Origin: Pseudomonas marginalis
Lineage (GTDB): Bacteria > Pseudomonadota > Gammaproteobacteria > Pseudomonadales > Pseudomonadaceae
DNA length: 64,000 bases
Direction of reading: 5' to 3'
Assembly (NCBI RefSeq): GCF_001645105.1
Contig: NZ_LKEG01000053.1
Coordinates: 192,253 to 256,252, forward strand
This document shows positions 43,027-50,626 of this stretch, piece by piece; the stretch's first letter is position 1; every line of letters begins with the position of its first letter. The notes beneath the pieces are model-generated. The model made no database searches. It worked only from the letters and a program-made list of their open reading frames with translations, and was not told the origin of the DNA. The position numbers and the translations under genes were made by a program.

Positions 43027-43500
43027 TCAGGCCTTGTTTAAAGCCTGTGCTGCCGCCAATACGGCATCCACATGGCCTGGCACCTTCACGCCGCGCCATT
43101 CCTGACGCAGCACACCTTCGCTGTCGATCAGAAAGGTGCTGCGGTCCACACCCAAGTATTCCTTGCCGTACAGCTTCTTCAACTTGATCACATCAAACAG
43201 CTGGCAAACCGCTTCATCCTTGTCGCTGATCAGCTCGAAGGGGAATTCCTGCTTGCCCTTGAAGTTCTCGTGGGACTTCACGCTGTCGCGCGACACGCCG
43301 AACACTTCGGTGTTGGCCGCCTTGAAGGCTGCGTACTGGTCGCGAAAGCCTTGGCCCTCGGTGGTGCAACCCGGCGTGCTGTCCTTCGGATAGAAGTAGA
43401 TCACCACTTGCTTGCCCTTGAGCGCTGCGAGGCTGAAGGTCTGGCCGCTGGTGGCCTGGGCTTCGAAATCGGCTACAGGTTTGTCGATGACTACCGTCAT
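43027..43500 (-). CDS. bcp: Thiol peroxidase Bcp/PrxQ
   Basis: A 157-residue peroxiredoxin that reduces peroxides using thioredoxin. The peroxidatic Cys is Cys45 in PKDSTPGCTTEGQGF. The resolving cysteine found at position 50 in E. coli Bcp is Gln here; another Cys is at 99. So it is a one-Cys or alternative-partner type. AAGGAAG precedes the ATG at 43500. It lies 11 bases after gcvR and is co-transcribed. Confidence 0.93.
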   Translation of the reverse strand: MTVVIDKPVADFEAQATSGQTFSLAALKGKQVVIYFYPKDSTPGCTTEGQGFRDQYAAFKAANTEVFGVSRDSVKSHENFKGKQEFPFELISDKDEAVCQLFDVIKLKKLYGKEYLGVDRSTFLIDSEGVLRQEWRGVKVPGHVDAVLAAAQALNKA

Positions 43501-43511
43501 GAAAAACTTCC

Positions 43512-44072
43512 TTACATTGGGTTCTGTGGGCGCCATGGCTCGATCAAGGCGTCGAGGTTCAGGGCATCGGCGAAATCCAGGAACTGGTCGCGCAGCCAGC
43601 TGATCTGCACGCCAGCCGGCAAGGTCACGGTAAACGTGGCGTTCAACATGGTGCCGCCGGTTTGCGGGGCCAGGTAGGTGTCGCAGGTCAGGTTCTCCAG
43701 TTCGACGTTGTGGTCGATGAAGAACTGGCACAACTCGTTGACGATGTCCGAGCGATAGGCGGAACTGACATAGGCGACATAAGGCAGGGCCTGGGGACGA
43801 TTCTCCAGGGCAGCACTTCGTACCACATTGACGGTGAAATCATGCTTCTTGGCCAGGCCCGGCAGGCCCGTCTCCAGGCGCGCCAGGGCATCCCAGGTGC
43901 CGGAGATCTGCAGGACCAGCGCGCTGCACTCGCCATGGCGGGTCAGGCGGGAGGTCACGACGGCGCAGCGGTTTTCATGGCTGGCGCGGCACAGGACGTT
44001 GGTCAGCTCCATGGGGTTGGCGCCGAGGGCACTGATAACAAGGAATTGTTCGCGAACTGTGGGGGTGGACAT
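43512..44072 (-). CDS. gcvR: GcvR-like ACT-domain regulator
   Basis: A 186-residue protein with two ACT domains (REQFLVISALGANPMELTNVLCRASHENRCAVV from about 7, and NRPQALPYVAYVSSAYRSDIVNELCQFFIDH from about 92). It matches the glycine-cleavage-system repressor GcvR, which in E. coli acts through GcvA; in Pseudomonas the partner is not known. AGGAAGG precedes the ATG. Divergent from dapA; the 272-base gap between them presumably holds both promoters, none identified with confidence. Confidence 0.86.
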   Translation of the reverse strand: MSTPTVREQFLVISALGANPMELTNVLCRASHENRCAVVTSRLTRHGECSALVLQISGTWDALARLETGLPGLAKKHDFTVNVVRSAALENRPQALPYVAYVSSAYRSDIVNELCQFFIDHNVELENLTCDTYLAPQTGGTMLNATFTVTLPAGVQISWLRDQFLDFADALNLDALIEPWRPQNPM

Positions 44073-44345
44073 GCAGCCTTCCTAAAACGATGAGCGGTCG
44101 ATACCGTGAGGGCTGTATCGATCAAAGCATGAAGGGTAGCGAAAACCGCCGCCAAGGGATAGGAGGTGGCGTTTTCATTGCGTGATCGGTCTGATTTCAT
44201 CGTGCGTCAGAGCATGCTTTTGTCCAATGATGGCATTGCCCGTCGTTTAGTTGCGCCAGAACGCATCCTCACGCGGTACTTCGCTTGTACAAGCATCTTG
44301 GCGCCAGTACCATTACGGCTCTCTTTTTCCGGCAGGAGCGGTTGC

Positions 44346-45224
44346 ATGATTGCGGGCAGTATGGTGGCACTGGTCACACCCATGGATGCACAAGGTCTTC
44401 TCGACTGGGACAGCCTGGGCAAACTGGTGGACTTCCACCTGCAAGAAGGCACCAACGCCATCGTGGCGGTCGGCACCACCGGTGAATCGGCCACCCTCGA
44501 TGTGGAAGAACACATCCAGGTGATCGAATTCGTGGTCAAGCGTGTCGCGGGCCGTATCGCCGTGATCGCTGGTACGGGCGCCAACTCGACGCGTGAAGCG
44601 ATCGAGCTGACCAAAAACGCCAAGAAGGCCGGCGCCGATGCCTGCCTGCTGGTGACCCCGTACTACAACAAGCCGACCCAGGAAGGCTTGTACCAGCACT
44701 TCCGCGCCATTGCCGAAGCGGTCGCTATCCCGCAGATCCTCTATAACGTGCCGGGTCGCACCGCGTGCGACATGAAGGCCGAGACCGTGATCCGCCTGTC
44801 CACCGTGCCGAACATCATCGGTATCAAGGAAGCCACCGGCGACCTGCAGCGCGCCAAGGACATCCTGGCCGGCGTGAGCAGCGATTTCCTGGTGTATTCC
44901 GGTGACGACGCCACCGCGGTCGAGCTGATCCTGCTGGGCGGTAAAGGCAACATCTCCGTGACCGCCAACGTGGCCCCGCGTGCCATGAGCGACATGTGCG
45001 CCGCCGCCATTGCCGGCGACGCCGTGACCGCCCGCGCGATCCACGAGAAGCTGATGCCGCTCAACAAGACACTGTTTATCGAATCCAACCCTATCCCCGT
45101 GAAGTGGGCGCTGACTGAAATGGGCATGATGCCGGACGGTATCCGTCTGCCGCTCACCCGTCTCAGCGAAGCCTGTCACGAACCGCTGCGACAGGCCCTG
45201 CGCCAGTCCGGCGTCCTGGTTTAA
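44346..45224 (+). CDS. dapA: 4-hydroxy-tetrahydrodipicolinate synthase
   Basis: A 292-residue aldolase-like enzyme that condenses pyruvate with aspartate semialdehyde in lysine/diaminopimelate synthesis. The Schiff-base Lys161 (IIGIKEATGD), Tyr133 (LYNVPGRT) and Thr44/Thr45 (VGTTGES) with Tyr107 match E. coli numbering. AGGAG precedes the ATG at 44346; the frame is open to 44166 without homology. First gene of dapA-bamC-MBL-purC. Confidence 0.96.
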   Translation: MIAGSMVALVTPMDAQGLLDWDSLGKLVDFHLQEGTNAIVAVGTTGESATLDVEEHIQVIEFVVKRVAGRIAVIAGTGANSTREAIELTKNAKKAGADACLLVTPYYNKPTQEGLYQHFRAIAEAVAIPQILYNVPGRTACDMKAETVIRLSTVPNIIGIKEATGDLQRAKDILAGVSSDFLVYSGDDATAVELILLGGKGNISVTANVAPRAMSDMCAAAIAGDAVTARAIHEKLMPLNKTLFIESNPIPVKWALTEMGMMPDGIRLPLTRLSEACHEPLRQALRQSGVLV

Positions 45225-45241
45225 TTGAGGAAGCACTACGC

Positions 45242-46357
45242 ATGAAGCGATTGGCCGGACTTTCCGCACTTGCCTTGATTATCTCCAGCACCAGTGGCTG
45301 CGGTTGGATCTGGGGCCCGGAAGGCTACTTCCGTGACCGCGGCAGCGATTACCTGGAAGCACAACCCACCAAACCGATGGAATTGCCGCCGGGCGTCAAC
45401 GTCGCCAAGCGCCTTGACCCGTTGCTGCCGATCCCGCGCAACGTCGCCGACGACACCACCAAAGGTGAATACGTGGTGCCACGTCCACAGCCGATCTCGG
45501 CCGTGGCGGATGCCAGCGACTACAGCCTGCAGAAGAGCGGCGACTCCCGCTGGATCGTGGCTCAGCGTCCACCTGCCGAAGTCTGGCCAGTGGCGGTGCA
45601 GTTCTTCCAGGACAACGGTTTCCGTATCGACGAGCAGCGCCCGCAGACCGGTGAATTCACCACGGCATGGCAGCAGGGCAGCGAACTGTCCGCCACCATG
45701 GCCAAGCGCCTGCAGGCCGGTGGTGTAGCCGCCGACAGCGAAGCCCGTGTGCGTGTGCGCATCGAGCCAGGTGTGCAGCGTAATACCAGTGAAGTCTACG
45801 TGGTCAGCGCCGAGCGTCCTGCCGGCAGCACCGCCAACGTTGATTTCACCAACCGCTCGGTCAACACCGGCGTCGACTCGGCGCTGGTCGATGAAATGCT
45901 GGCCAGCATGAGCCGTATCTCCGAGAAGGGCGGCTCCGTGTCCCTGCTCGCCGCCCGTGATTACGACACCCCGAGCCGCGTCAGCCTCACCGAAGACGGC
46001 AGCGGCAACGTGGTGCTGAACCTGGGTGAAGACCTCGATCGCGCCTGGGCCAGTGTCGGCCGCGCGTTGGAGCAGGGCCCTTGGCGCGTAGAAGACATCA
46101 ACCGCAGCCTCGGCCTGTACTACATCAACGTGGCTGAAAAGGCCGAGCGTAAAGATGAAGAGCCCGGTTTCTTCGGCAAGCTGTTCGGCAGTAAGCCGAC
46201 CAAGGAAGAAATCGAGACTCGCGCCGAGCGTTACCAGGTTCGTTTGAGCAAGGTTGGCGAAAGCGTGCAGGTTACCGTCGAGAAGAACATCAATACCGTT
46301 GCGCCCGCTGAAACAGCGCGCAAAGTGTTGGGCGTGATTCAAGACAACCTGGGCTGA
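45242..46357 (+). CDS. bamC: Outer-membrane assembly lipoprotein BamC
   Basis: A 371-residue lipoprotein with lipobox ISSTSGC (Cys20). An unstructured N-terminal stretch that binds BamD (PTKPMELPPGVN...KGEYVVPRPQPI) and two helix-grip domains follow. It belongs to the BamABCDE complex that inserts beta-barrel proteins. It sits 17 bases after dapA, as in most Gammaproteobacteria. Confidence 0.93.
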   Translation: MKRLAGLSALALIISSTSGCGWIWGPEGYFRDRGSDYLEAQPTKPMELPPGVNVAKRLDPLLPIPRNVADDTTKGEYVVPRPQPISAVADASDYSLQKSGDSRWIVAQRPPAEVWPVAVQFFQDNGFRIDEQRPQTGEFTTAWQQGSELSATMAKRLQAGGVAADSEARVRVRIEPGVQRNTSEVYVVSAERPAGSTANVDFTNRSVNTGVDSALVDEMLASMSRISEKGGSVSLLAARDYDTPSRVSLTEDGSGNVVLNLGEDLDRAWASVGRALEQGPWRVEDINRSLGLYYINVAEKAERKDEEPGFFGKLFGSKPTKEEIETRAERYQVRLSKVGESVQVTVEKNINTVAPAETARKVLGVIQDNLG

Positions 46358-46361
46358 TCCG

Positions 46362-47120
46362 GTGCGTTTTGCCGTTCTCGGCAGCGGTAGCCAAGGGAAC
46401 GGTACGCTGGTCGCCCACGACGACACGTACGTGCTGGTGGATTGTGGTTTCTCGTTAAAGGAAACCGAGCGGCGCCTGTTGCGCCTGGGGGTTCACCCCG
46501 CGCAACTGAGTGCGATTCTGGTGACCCACGAACATGCCGACCACGTGCATGGCGTGGGTTTGCTGTCTCGGCGCTACAATCTTCCGGTGTACCTCAGTCG
46601 CGGTACCTTGCGCGGGATGCGCAAACCCATTGAACCCGCAGGTTTCCTGGCCGGTGGCGAGCAGCTGCAAATCGGTGCCCTGAGCATCGATGTGATTGCC
46701 GTGGCGCACGATGCCCAGGAACCGACGCAGTATGTCTTCAGTGACGGTGAGCGGCGCTTCGGCGTGCTCACCGACCTGGGCTCCTACTGCGCCAAGGTGC
46801 TGGACGGTTACCGGAACCTCGATGCCTTGATGATCGAGTCCAACCACTGCCGAGACCTGCTGGCTCGCGGTCATTACCCCTACTTTCTCAAGCAGCGGGT
46901 GGGTGGCGAACTGGGACACTTGAACAACCACCAGGCGGCGTACCTGGTGTATGAGTTGGGCTGGCAAGACTTGCAACACTTGGTCCTGGCCCACCTGAGC
47001 AGCAAGAACAACCTGCCGCAGCTGGCCCGGCAATGTTTTGTCGACACCCTCGGGTGCGACCCGGACTGGCTGCAACTGGCCGATCAAGATTCAGGGCTCG
47101 ACTGGCGACACATCGCCTAG
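46362..47120 (+). CDS. MBL-fold metallo-hydrolase (YycJ/VicX-like)
   Basis: A 252-residue metallo-beta-lactamase-fold protein. The metal site THEHADHVHG (residues about 55-64), SNHCRD and the glycine-rich start GSGSQGNGTLV place it in the YycJ/WalJ-type group, thought to act on DNA or RNA ends. It starts with GTG at 46362, 4 bases after bamC, and precedes purC in the same operon. Confidence 0.85.
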   Translation: MRFAVLGSGSQGNGTLVAHDDTYVLVDCGFSLKETERRLLRLGVHPAQLSAILVTHEHADHVHGVGLLSRRYNLPVYLSRGTLRGMRKPIEPAGFLAGGEQLQIGALSIDVIAVAHDAQEPTQYVFSDGERRFGVLTDLGSYCAKVLDGYRNLDALMIESNHCRDLLARGHYPYFLKQRVGGELGHLNNHQAAYLVYELGWQDLQHLVLAHLSSKNNLPQLARQCFVDTLGCDPDWLQLADQDSGLDWRHIA

Positions 47121-47147
47121 CCCACCATTTAGCAAGCGGAGCCCATC

Positions 47148-47861
47148 ATGGAAAAACGTGAAGAACTCTACCGCGGCAAAGCCAAGTCGGTGTACAAGAC
47201 CGACGACGCCAACCGCCTTATCCTGCTGTTTCGCAACGACACCTCGGCGTTCGACGGCAAGCGCATCGAACAACTTGATCGCAAAGGCATGGTGAACAAC
47301 AAGTTCAACGCCTTCATCATGCAGAAGCTCGAAGCGGCCGGCATTCCGACCCAATTCGACAAACTGCTGGGCGACAACGAGTGCCTGGTCAAGAAGCTCG
47401 ACATGATCCCGGTTGAATGCGTCGTGCGTAACTACGCCGCCGGCAGCCTGGTCAAGCGTTTGGGCGTAGAAGAGGGCCTCAAGCTCAATCCCTACACCTT
47501 CGAACTGTTCCTGAAGGACGACGCCAAGGGCGACCCGTTCATCAACGAATCCCACGTCGTGGCATTCGGCTGGGGCACCGCTGAGCAACTGGCGCGCATG
47601 AAGGAGTTGTCCCTCAAGGTCAACGACGTACTGAGCAAACTGTTCGACGACGCAGGCCTGCTGCTGGTGGACTTCAAGCTCGAATTCGGCGTGTTCCACG
47701 ACGGCTCTATCGTCCTGGGTGACGAATTCAGCCCGGACGGCTGCCGCCTGTGGGACAAAGACACCAAGAAGAAGATGGACAAAGACCGCTTCCGCCAGGG
47801 CCTCGGTGACGTTATCGAAGCCTACGAAGAAGTCGCCAATCGTCTCGGCGTACCGCTGTAA
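47148..47861 (+). CDS. purC: SAICAR synthase
   Basis: A 237-residue enzyme that joins aspartate to CAIR with ATP in purine synthesis. YRGKAKSVYKTDD is the nucleotide loop; VECVVRNYAAGSLVKRLG and DEFSPDGCRLWDKDT are the conserved substrate sites. GGAG precedes the ATG. Last gene before tRNA-Ser. Confidence 0.96.
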   Translation: MEKREELYRGKAKSVYKTDDANRLILLFRNDTSAFDGKRIEQLDRKGMVNNKFNAFIMQKLEAAGIPTQFDKLLGDNECLVKKLDMIPVECVVRNYAAGSLVKRLGVEEGLKLNPYTFELFLKDDAKGDPFINESHVVAFGWGTAEQLARMKELSLKVNDVLSKLFDDAGLLLVDFKLEFGVFHDGSIVLGDEFSPDGCRLWDKDTKKKMDKDRFRQGLGDVIEAYEEVANRLGVPL

Positions 47862-47944
47862 TCGACGCAAGCATCTGATAGCACGGAAAAAATTCGCTTC
47901 GGCGCTTTGCTTTCCTGATCCACGCTGTTATGATGCGCGCCGTT

Positions 47945-48034
47945 GGAGAGATGCCAGAGTGGCCGAATGGGACGGATTCGAAATCCGTTGTACCTTCACC
48001 GGTACCTAGGGTTCGAATCCCTATCTCTCCGCCA
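47945..48034 (+). tRNA. tRNA-Ser (anticodon CGA)
   Basis: A 90-base class II tRNA. The acceptor GGAGAGA pairs with TCTCTCC, anticodon CGA lies in the loop of GGATTCGAAATCC, there is a long variable arm (TTGTACCTTCACCGGTACCTA region), the T-loop is GGGTTCGAATCCC, and the gene ends GCCA with encoded CCA. It keeps its place after purC, and marks the left edge of an AT-rich islet. Confidence 0.96.
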
Positions 48035-48041
48035 TACTTAG

Positions 48042-48075
48042 AAAAGCCCCGTAGATCAAGGTCTCGGGGCTTTTT
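48042..48075 (+). terminator. Terminator after tRNA-Ser, left edge of islet
   Basis: AAAAGCCCCG and CGGGGCTTTT form a 10-bp stem around a 13-base loop, followed by a further T. The left arm AAAAGCCCCGTA is repeated exactly at 50575-50586. Confidence 0.85.
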
Positions 48076-48153
48076 GCATTTCAGGATTCTACGTAAAGAT
48101 TCTAAGTAAAATACATCTCCTTTAGCGCTCCTTGTTTCCCCTCTCTACGTCGA

Positions 48154-48639
48154 TTGGCCTTATTCGCGACAACCCCAAGCACTTCGACCGTCATTCTCCT
48201 TGAGCGGCGTCGTACGCATCTTCAAGCTAAGCCATGGCTAGGGGTGTGCTTCGCCTATGGCCTGCCACACAAGCCCAATATCCAGACGATCCTGCCCCAC
48301 TGGTTGAGCATGCCGAGCGTGCCGAAGGGTGATCAGGTAAGGCAGCACAGTGAAGCCTGTCAGCAGCGTATCGACGCGAACGGCAATTGGCTGCGCCAGA
48401 CTGACGGCAAGATCCTGGACAAGGCGATCGAGCCGGAAGTGGAGACGATTGGCAACACCGAGAGGTTCCAGAGCCACGCTAGAACCGTGGACGACCATTC
48501 AAGTAAGTCGGTAGGGGGCACCAAGACGCTTGAAGCCTTGGGCGCTTTTTACATTGTGGATAAATTTGGAGAGCGTATCACTAGCGTCCTGCATTGGTCA
48601 GCTCGTGGTTGGCATGCGTTCAAATGCCATTTTCGCTAA
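48154..48639 (+). CDS. Unrecognised ORF in islet, possibly a remnant
   Basis: A 161-codon open frame starting at a TTG (48154); an internal ATG at 48310 would give about 109 residues (MPSVPKGDQVRQHSEACQQR onward). The second half is hydrophilic and plausible as protein (NGNWLRQTDGKILDKAIEPEVETIG). No family was recognised and no good ribosome site is seen. Its 3' end overlaps the broken HNH gene on the other strand. It may be a fragment of a mobile-element protein. The stretch 48076-48153 holds nothing recognised. Confidence 0.3.
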   Translation: MALFATTPSTSTVILLERRRTHLQAKPWLGVCFAYGLPHKPNIQTILPHWLSMPSVPKGDQVRQHSEACQQRIDANGNWLRQTDGKILDKAIEPEVETIGNTERFQSHARTVDDHSSKSVGGTKTLEALGAFYIVDKFGERITSVLHWSARGWHAFKCHFR

Positions 48640-49464
48640 ACCCCGATAGGATATGCGCTTTGCGTGGCCTGACTCTATAACTATTGCGTGCCCAAGATCA
48701 TTAAGTTCTGTGAATGGGAAATCGCTTGTGTTTGCAGGAACATTTAGAGTTGCAACGTACTGGCCGAGGATTCCCACAACTATGCCTAGATTTTTTGGAC
48801 CAGGAATAAAAAAGACACACGATCCGTGCACAATCTCGCAGAATAATTTATCCAGTGCATATTGTTCTGAATCCTGTTCATCTACTGGCGTAAACTCGTC
48901 GTACACTTTTAGTTCGAATTCAGAAAAAATCATCTTTTTTAGATTTGGGATTGAACTCCATAAGTGCTCTGAGTTCTTCGTGATTTACATTTTTTCTGAA
49001 CCACTCTCCAAACGCGAAGTATCCACCAGATAAGGCAGCCTTAGCAGCAAACTTTATCCTCCCGAATCTGGATAATTTGAACTGACTGTTAAGATTTTTA
49101 CCAGATATTTCGTGCTTTTAAAGTTCTCTGCATTGTACGGAGTCATAAACTAGCAGTCCACCGTTTTCAGAAAATTCAACTTGTGCCGGGCGGTTGTCTT
49201 CCCCCATGTTGGATTTTTTAAAATGACTTTAGGTTTCTTGTCGCTATGGCCCCGAGCATCAAAGTTGCGCCGGCGAAACAACACTAAGAAGTCATTCGCT
49301 AAATCGCCGTCGATATCGGAGCCAATCTTAGAGTTGTATTCCTTACCAACCGGAATCGTGAAATCGTTTGATCCTCCTAGTGACAATGGAATTATGTGCT
49401 CGGCGCTTGAACTGTTTACGTCAATCTCTGTAGCAGTATATGGACAATAAATTGTGTTAAGCAT
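48598..49464 (-). pseudogene. Broken HNH endonuclease gene
   Basis: Three pieces on the minus strand appear to form one decayed gene. Piece 1 (49464-49150, 104 codons) has CPYTATEIDVNSSSAEHIIP and then LSLGGSND...EYNSKIGSDIDGDLANDF, the Cys-x2-Y and H-I-I-P...N pattern of HNH nucleases; it ends in TAG at 49150. Piece 2 (about 49112-48920, shifted frame, no start codon) reads FGRIKFAAKAALSGGYFAFG and beyond. Piece 3 (48933-48598, first frame again) starts at an ATG overlapping the stop of piece 2 and reads FELKVYDEFTPVDEQDSEQY onward. Together about 280 residues with one stop and two frame changes. Base composition is AT-rich. Confidence 0.6.
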
Positions 49465-49581
49465 GAGGAGTCACCGATTGGTATCGTAGCTTTTGCGCTA
49501 ACTATGGCACTTGTCAGTGCTTATATTGATGGCGCGCACGTGAAGAATTTTAACGATGCGCTTGATGCAATGCTGCCTTAA
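49465..49581 (+). pseudogene. C-terminal remnant of a pore-forming bacteriocin
   Basis: About 38 codons ending in TAA (49579-49581) read EESPIGIVAFALTMALVSAY, then IDGAHVKNFNDALDAMLP. A hydrophobic helical hairpin, then Ile-Asp and an amphipathic last helix with Asn, is the end of colicin Ia/E1/pyocin S5-type pore-forming domains (pattern TPxGIxxFAxxMAxxSAxID). There is no start codon and the rest is absent; upstream lies the HNH gene on the other strand. Its stop faces, 24 bases away, the stop of a colicin E1-type immunity gene, the normal layout for pore-forming colicins. Confidence 0.62.
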
Positions 49582-49605
49582 AAGAGAAGGGAGAAAGTGG
49601 AATTT

Positions 49606-49944
49606 TTAGGCCGCTTTTTTTAATGCCATATACATTAGATAAATACCAAAAATGGGAACTGCTAGGATCGCACAGGCTACATAAAAGATAGCATATAGGC
49701 CATTTTTCCCAGGTGACTCAGTAAATAAGCCGGTAGTCCAGAATTCTGGCGTTGTGAAGCGAAGCGCAGTTTTTTCGATGATCATCCGCGAAAAAGGGAA
49801 TAAAAAAGTACTGCATACGCCCAGCGTTAAAAAAATGGGGTTTGTCCTTTCTACGAATGCTTCCCCACCAAACCAATTGGTAAAGAATAGAATGAAAATT
49901 CCTACCGAGATTATCAAGTTTTGGAAGTAGTATTTTATATACAC
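49606..49944 (-). CDS. Colicin E1/microcin-type immunity protein
   Basis: A protein of 112 residues from GTG at 49944 (VYIKYYFQNLII), with three to four hydrophobic segments. Comparison with colicin E1 immunity (113 residues) by memory shows the same order: KYY-x-N at the start, FPFSRMIIEKTALRFTTPEFW in the middle (PYSKYAIEYIAFNF in ImmE1) and a final helix AILAVPIFGIYLMYMALKK. Such proteins block the pore domain in the inner membrane. The frame is open to a TTG at 50007, but the GTG gives the family length. AT-rich, unlike core genes. It looks intact although its bacteriocin is not. Confidence 0.75.
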   Translation of the reverse strand: MYIKYYFQNLIISVGIFILFFTNWFGGEAFVERTNPIFLTLGVCSTFLFPFSRMIIEKTALRFTTPEFWTTGLFTESPGKNGLYAIFYVACAILAVPIFGIYLMYMALKKAA

Positions 49945-50158
49945 AGTATGCTCGCATTTAAAATCAACTTTAGTTTGAATGCTACCGTGCTCAATATCAC
50001 ATAGCAAATGTCATAGGTGGCGATGGGCTAATAGTGAGCCTCACCGACACATGATGTTCCTCATACCCCACGCCGGTGTATTCAAATGCACCGCATTGAG
50101 TAAAAGCTCTAATTGGAAGTCATTACATTCGACCTCTCACTCATCAAGCAGGTGCTCT

Positions 50159-50482
50159 ATGAAGAACGTGTTGGGGTTGTTGTTTTCGCTGGTTGCCACG
50201 CCAGCATTTGCGCAATCGGTCGAAACAGAGATGAACCAGCTAAAGGTCCGAGCCGATAGCTGTATCGCTTCGTCACAGGCTAAGCAGCATTGTGAACGCA
50301 CGGCGGAATGCATTGAGTTTCAGCGCTACAGCAAGGCGTTGATGCCTGAAGGGCTGCCGGGCTACTACGATGCCCATCTGCGTGATAAGACCATGAACCC
50401 GGAAAATGGAACAGGGGTGAGCACGGCAGCTAAAGCCAAGATCCAGGCAGATAAACTCATTGAGCAATGTGCTGCCAGCTAA
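50159..50482 (+). CDS. Small secreted/periplasmic protein of unknown function
   Basis: A 107-residue protein with a clear Sec signal peptide (MKNVLGLLFSLVATPAFAQS, cleavage after AFA). The mature part is hydrophilic with four Cys (CIASSQ, HCERTAECIEF, QCAAS), suggesting two disulfides. No family was recognised. It starts 215 bases upstream of the immunity gene on the opposite strand; the gap holds no recognised site. It ends before a strong terminator. Composition is closer to the core genome than the immunity gene. Confidence 0.6.
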   Translation: MKNVLGLLFSLVATPAFAQSVETEMNQLKVRADSCIASSQAKQHCERTAECIEFQRYSKALMPEGLPGYYDAHLRDKTMNPENGTGVSTAAKAKIQADKLIEQCAAS

Positions 50483-50567
50483 CAACTGCATTTGCAGGTT
50501 GATCTGAACATCGGGGGCCATGGAATGCCATGAATGGTCAGAGGTTGCGCGCTCTCATCGGACCCCA

Positions 50568-50616
50568 GAAACGAAAAAGCCCCGTAACTTATTCAGCTAC
50601 GGGGCTTTTTCGTTTC
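50568..50616. terminator. Bidirectional terminator, right edge of islet
   Basis: A perfect 19-bp stem (GAAACGAAAAAGCCCCGTA with its complement) and an 11-base loop, with T-runs in both directions. It serves the secreted-protein gene and the convergent MFS gene. It contains AAAAGCCCCGTA, identical to the terminator after tRNA-Ser. Confidence 0.93.
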
Positions 50617-50626
50617 TGTGGCTCGG

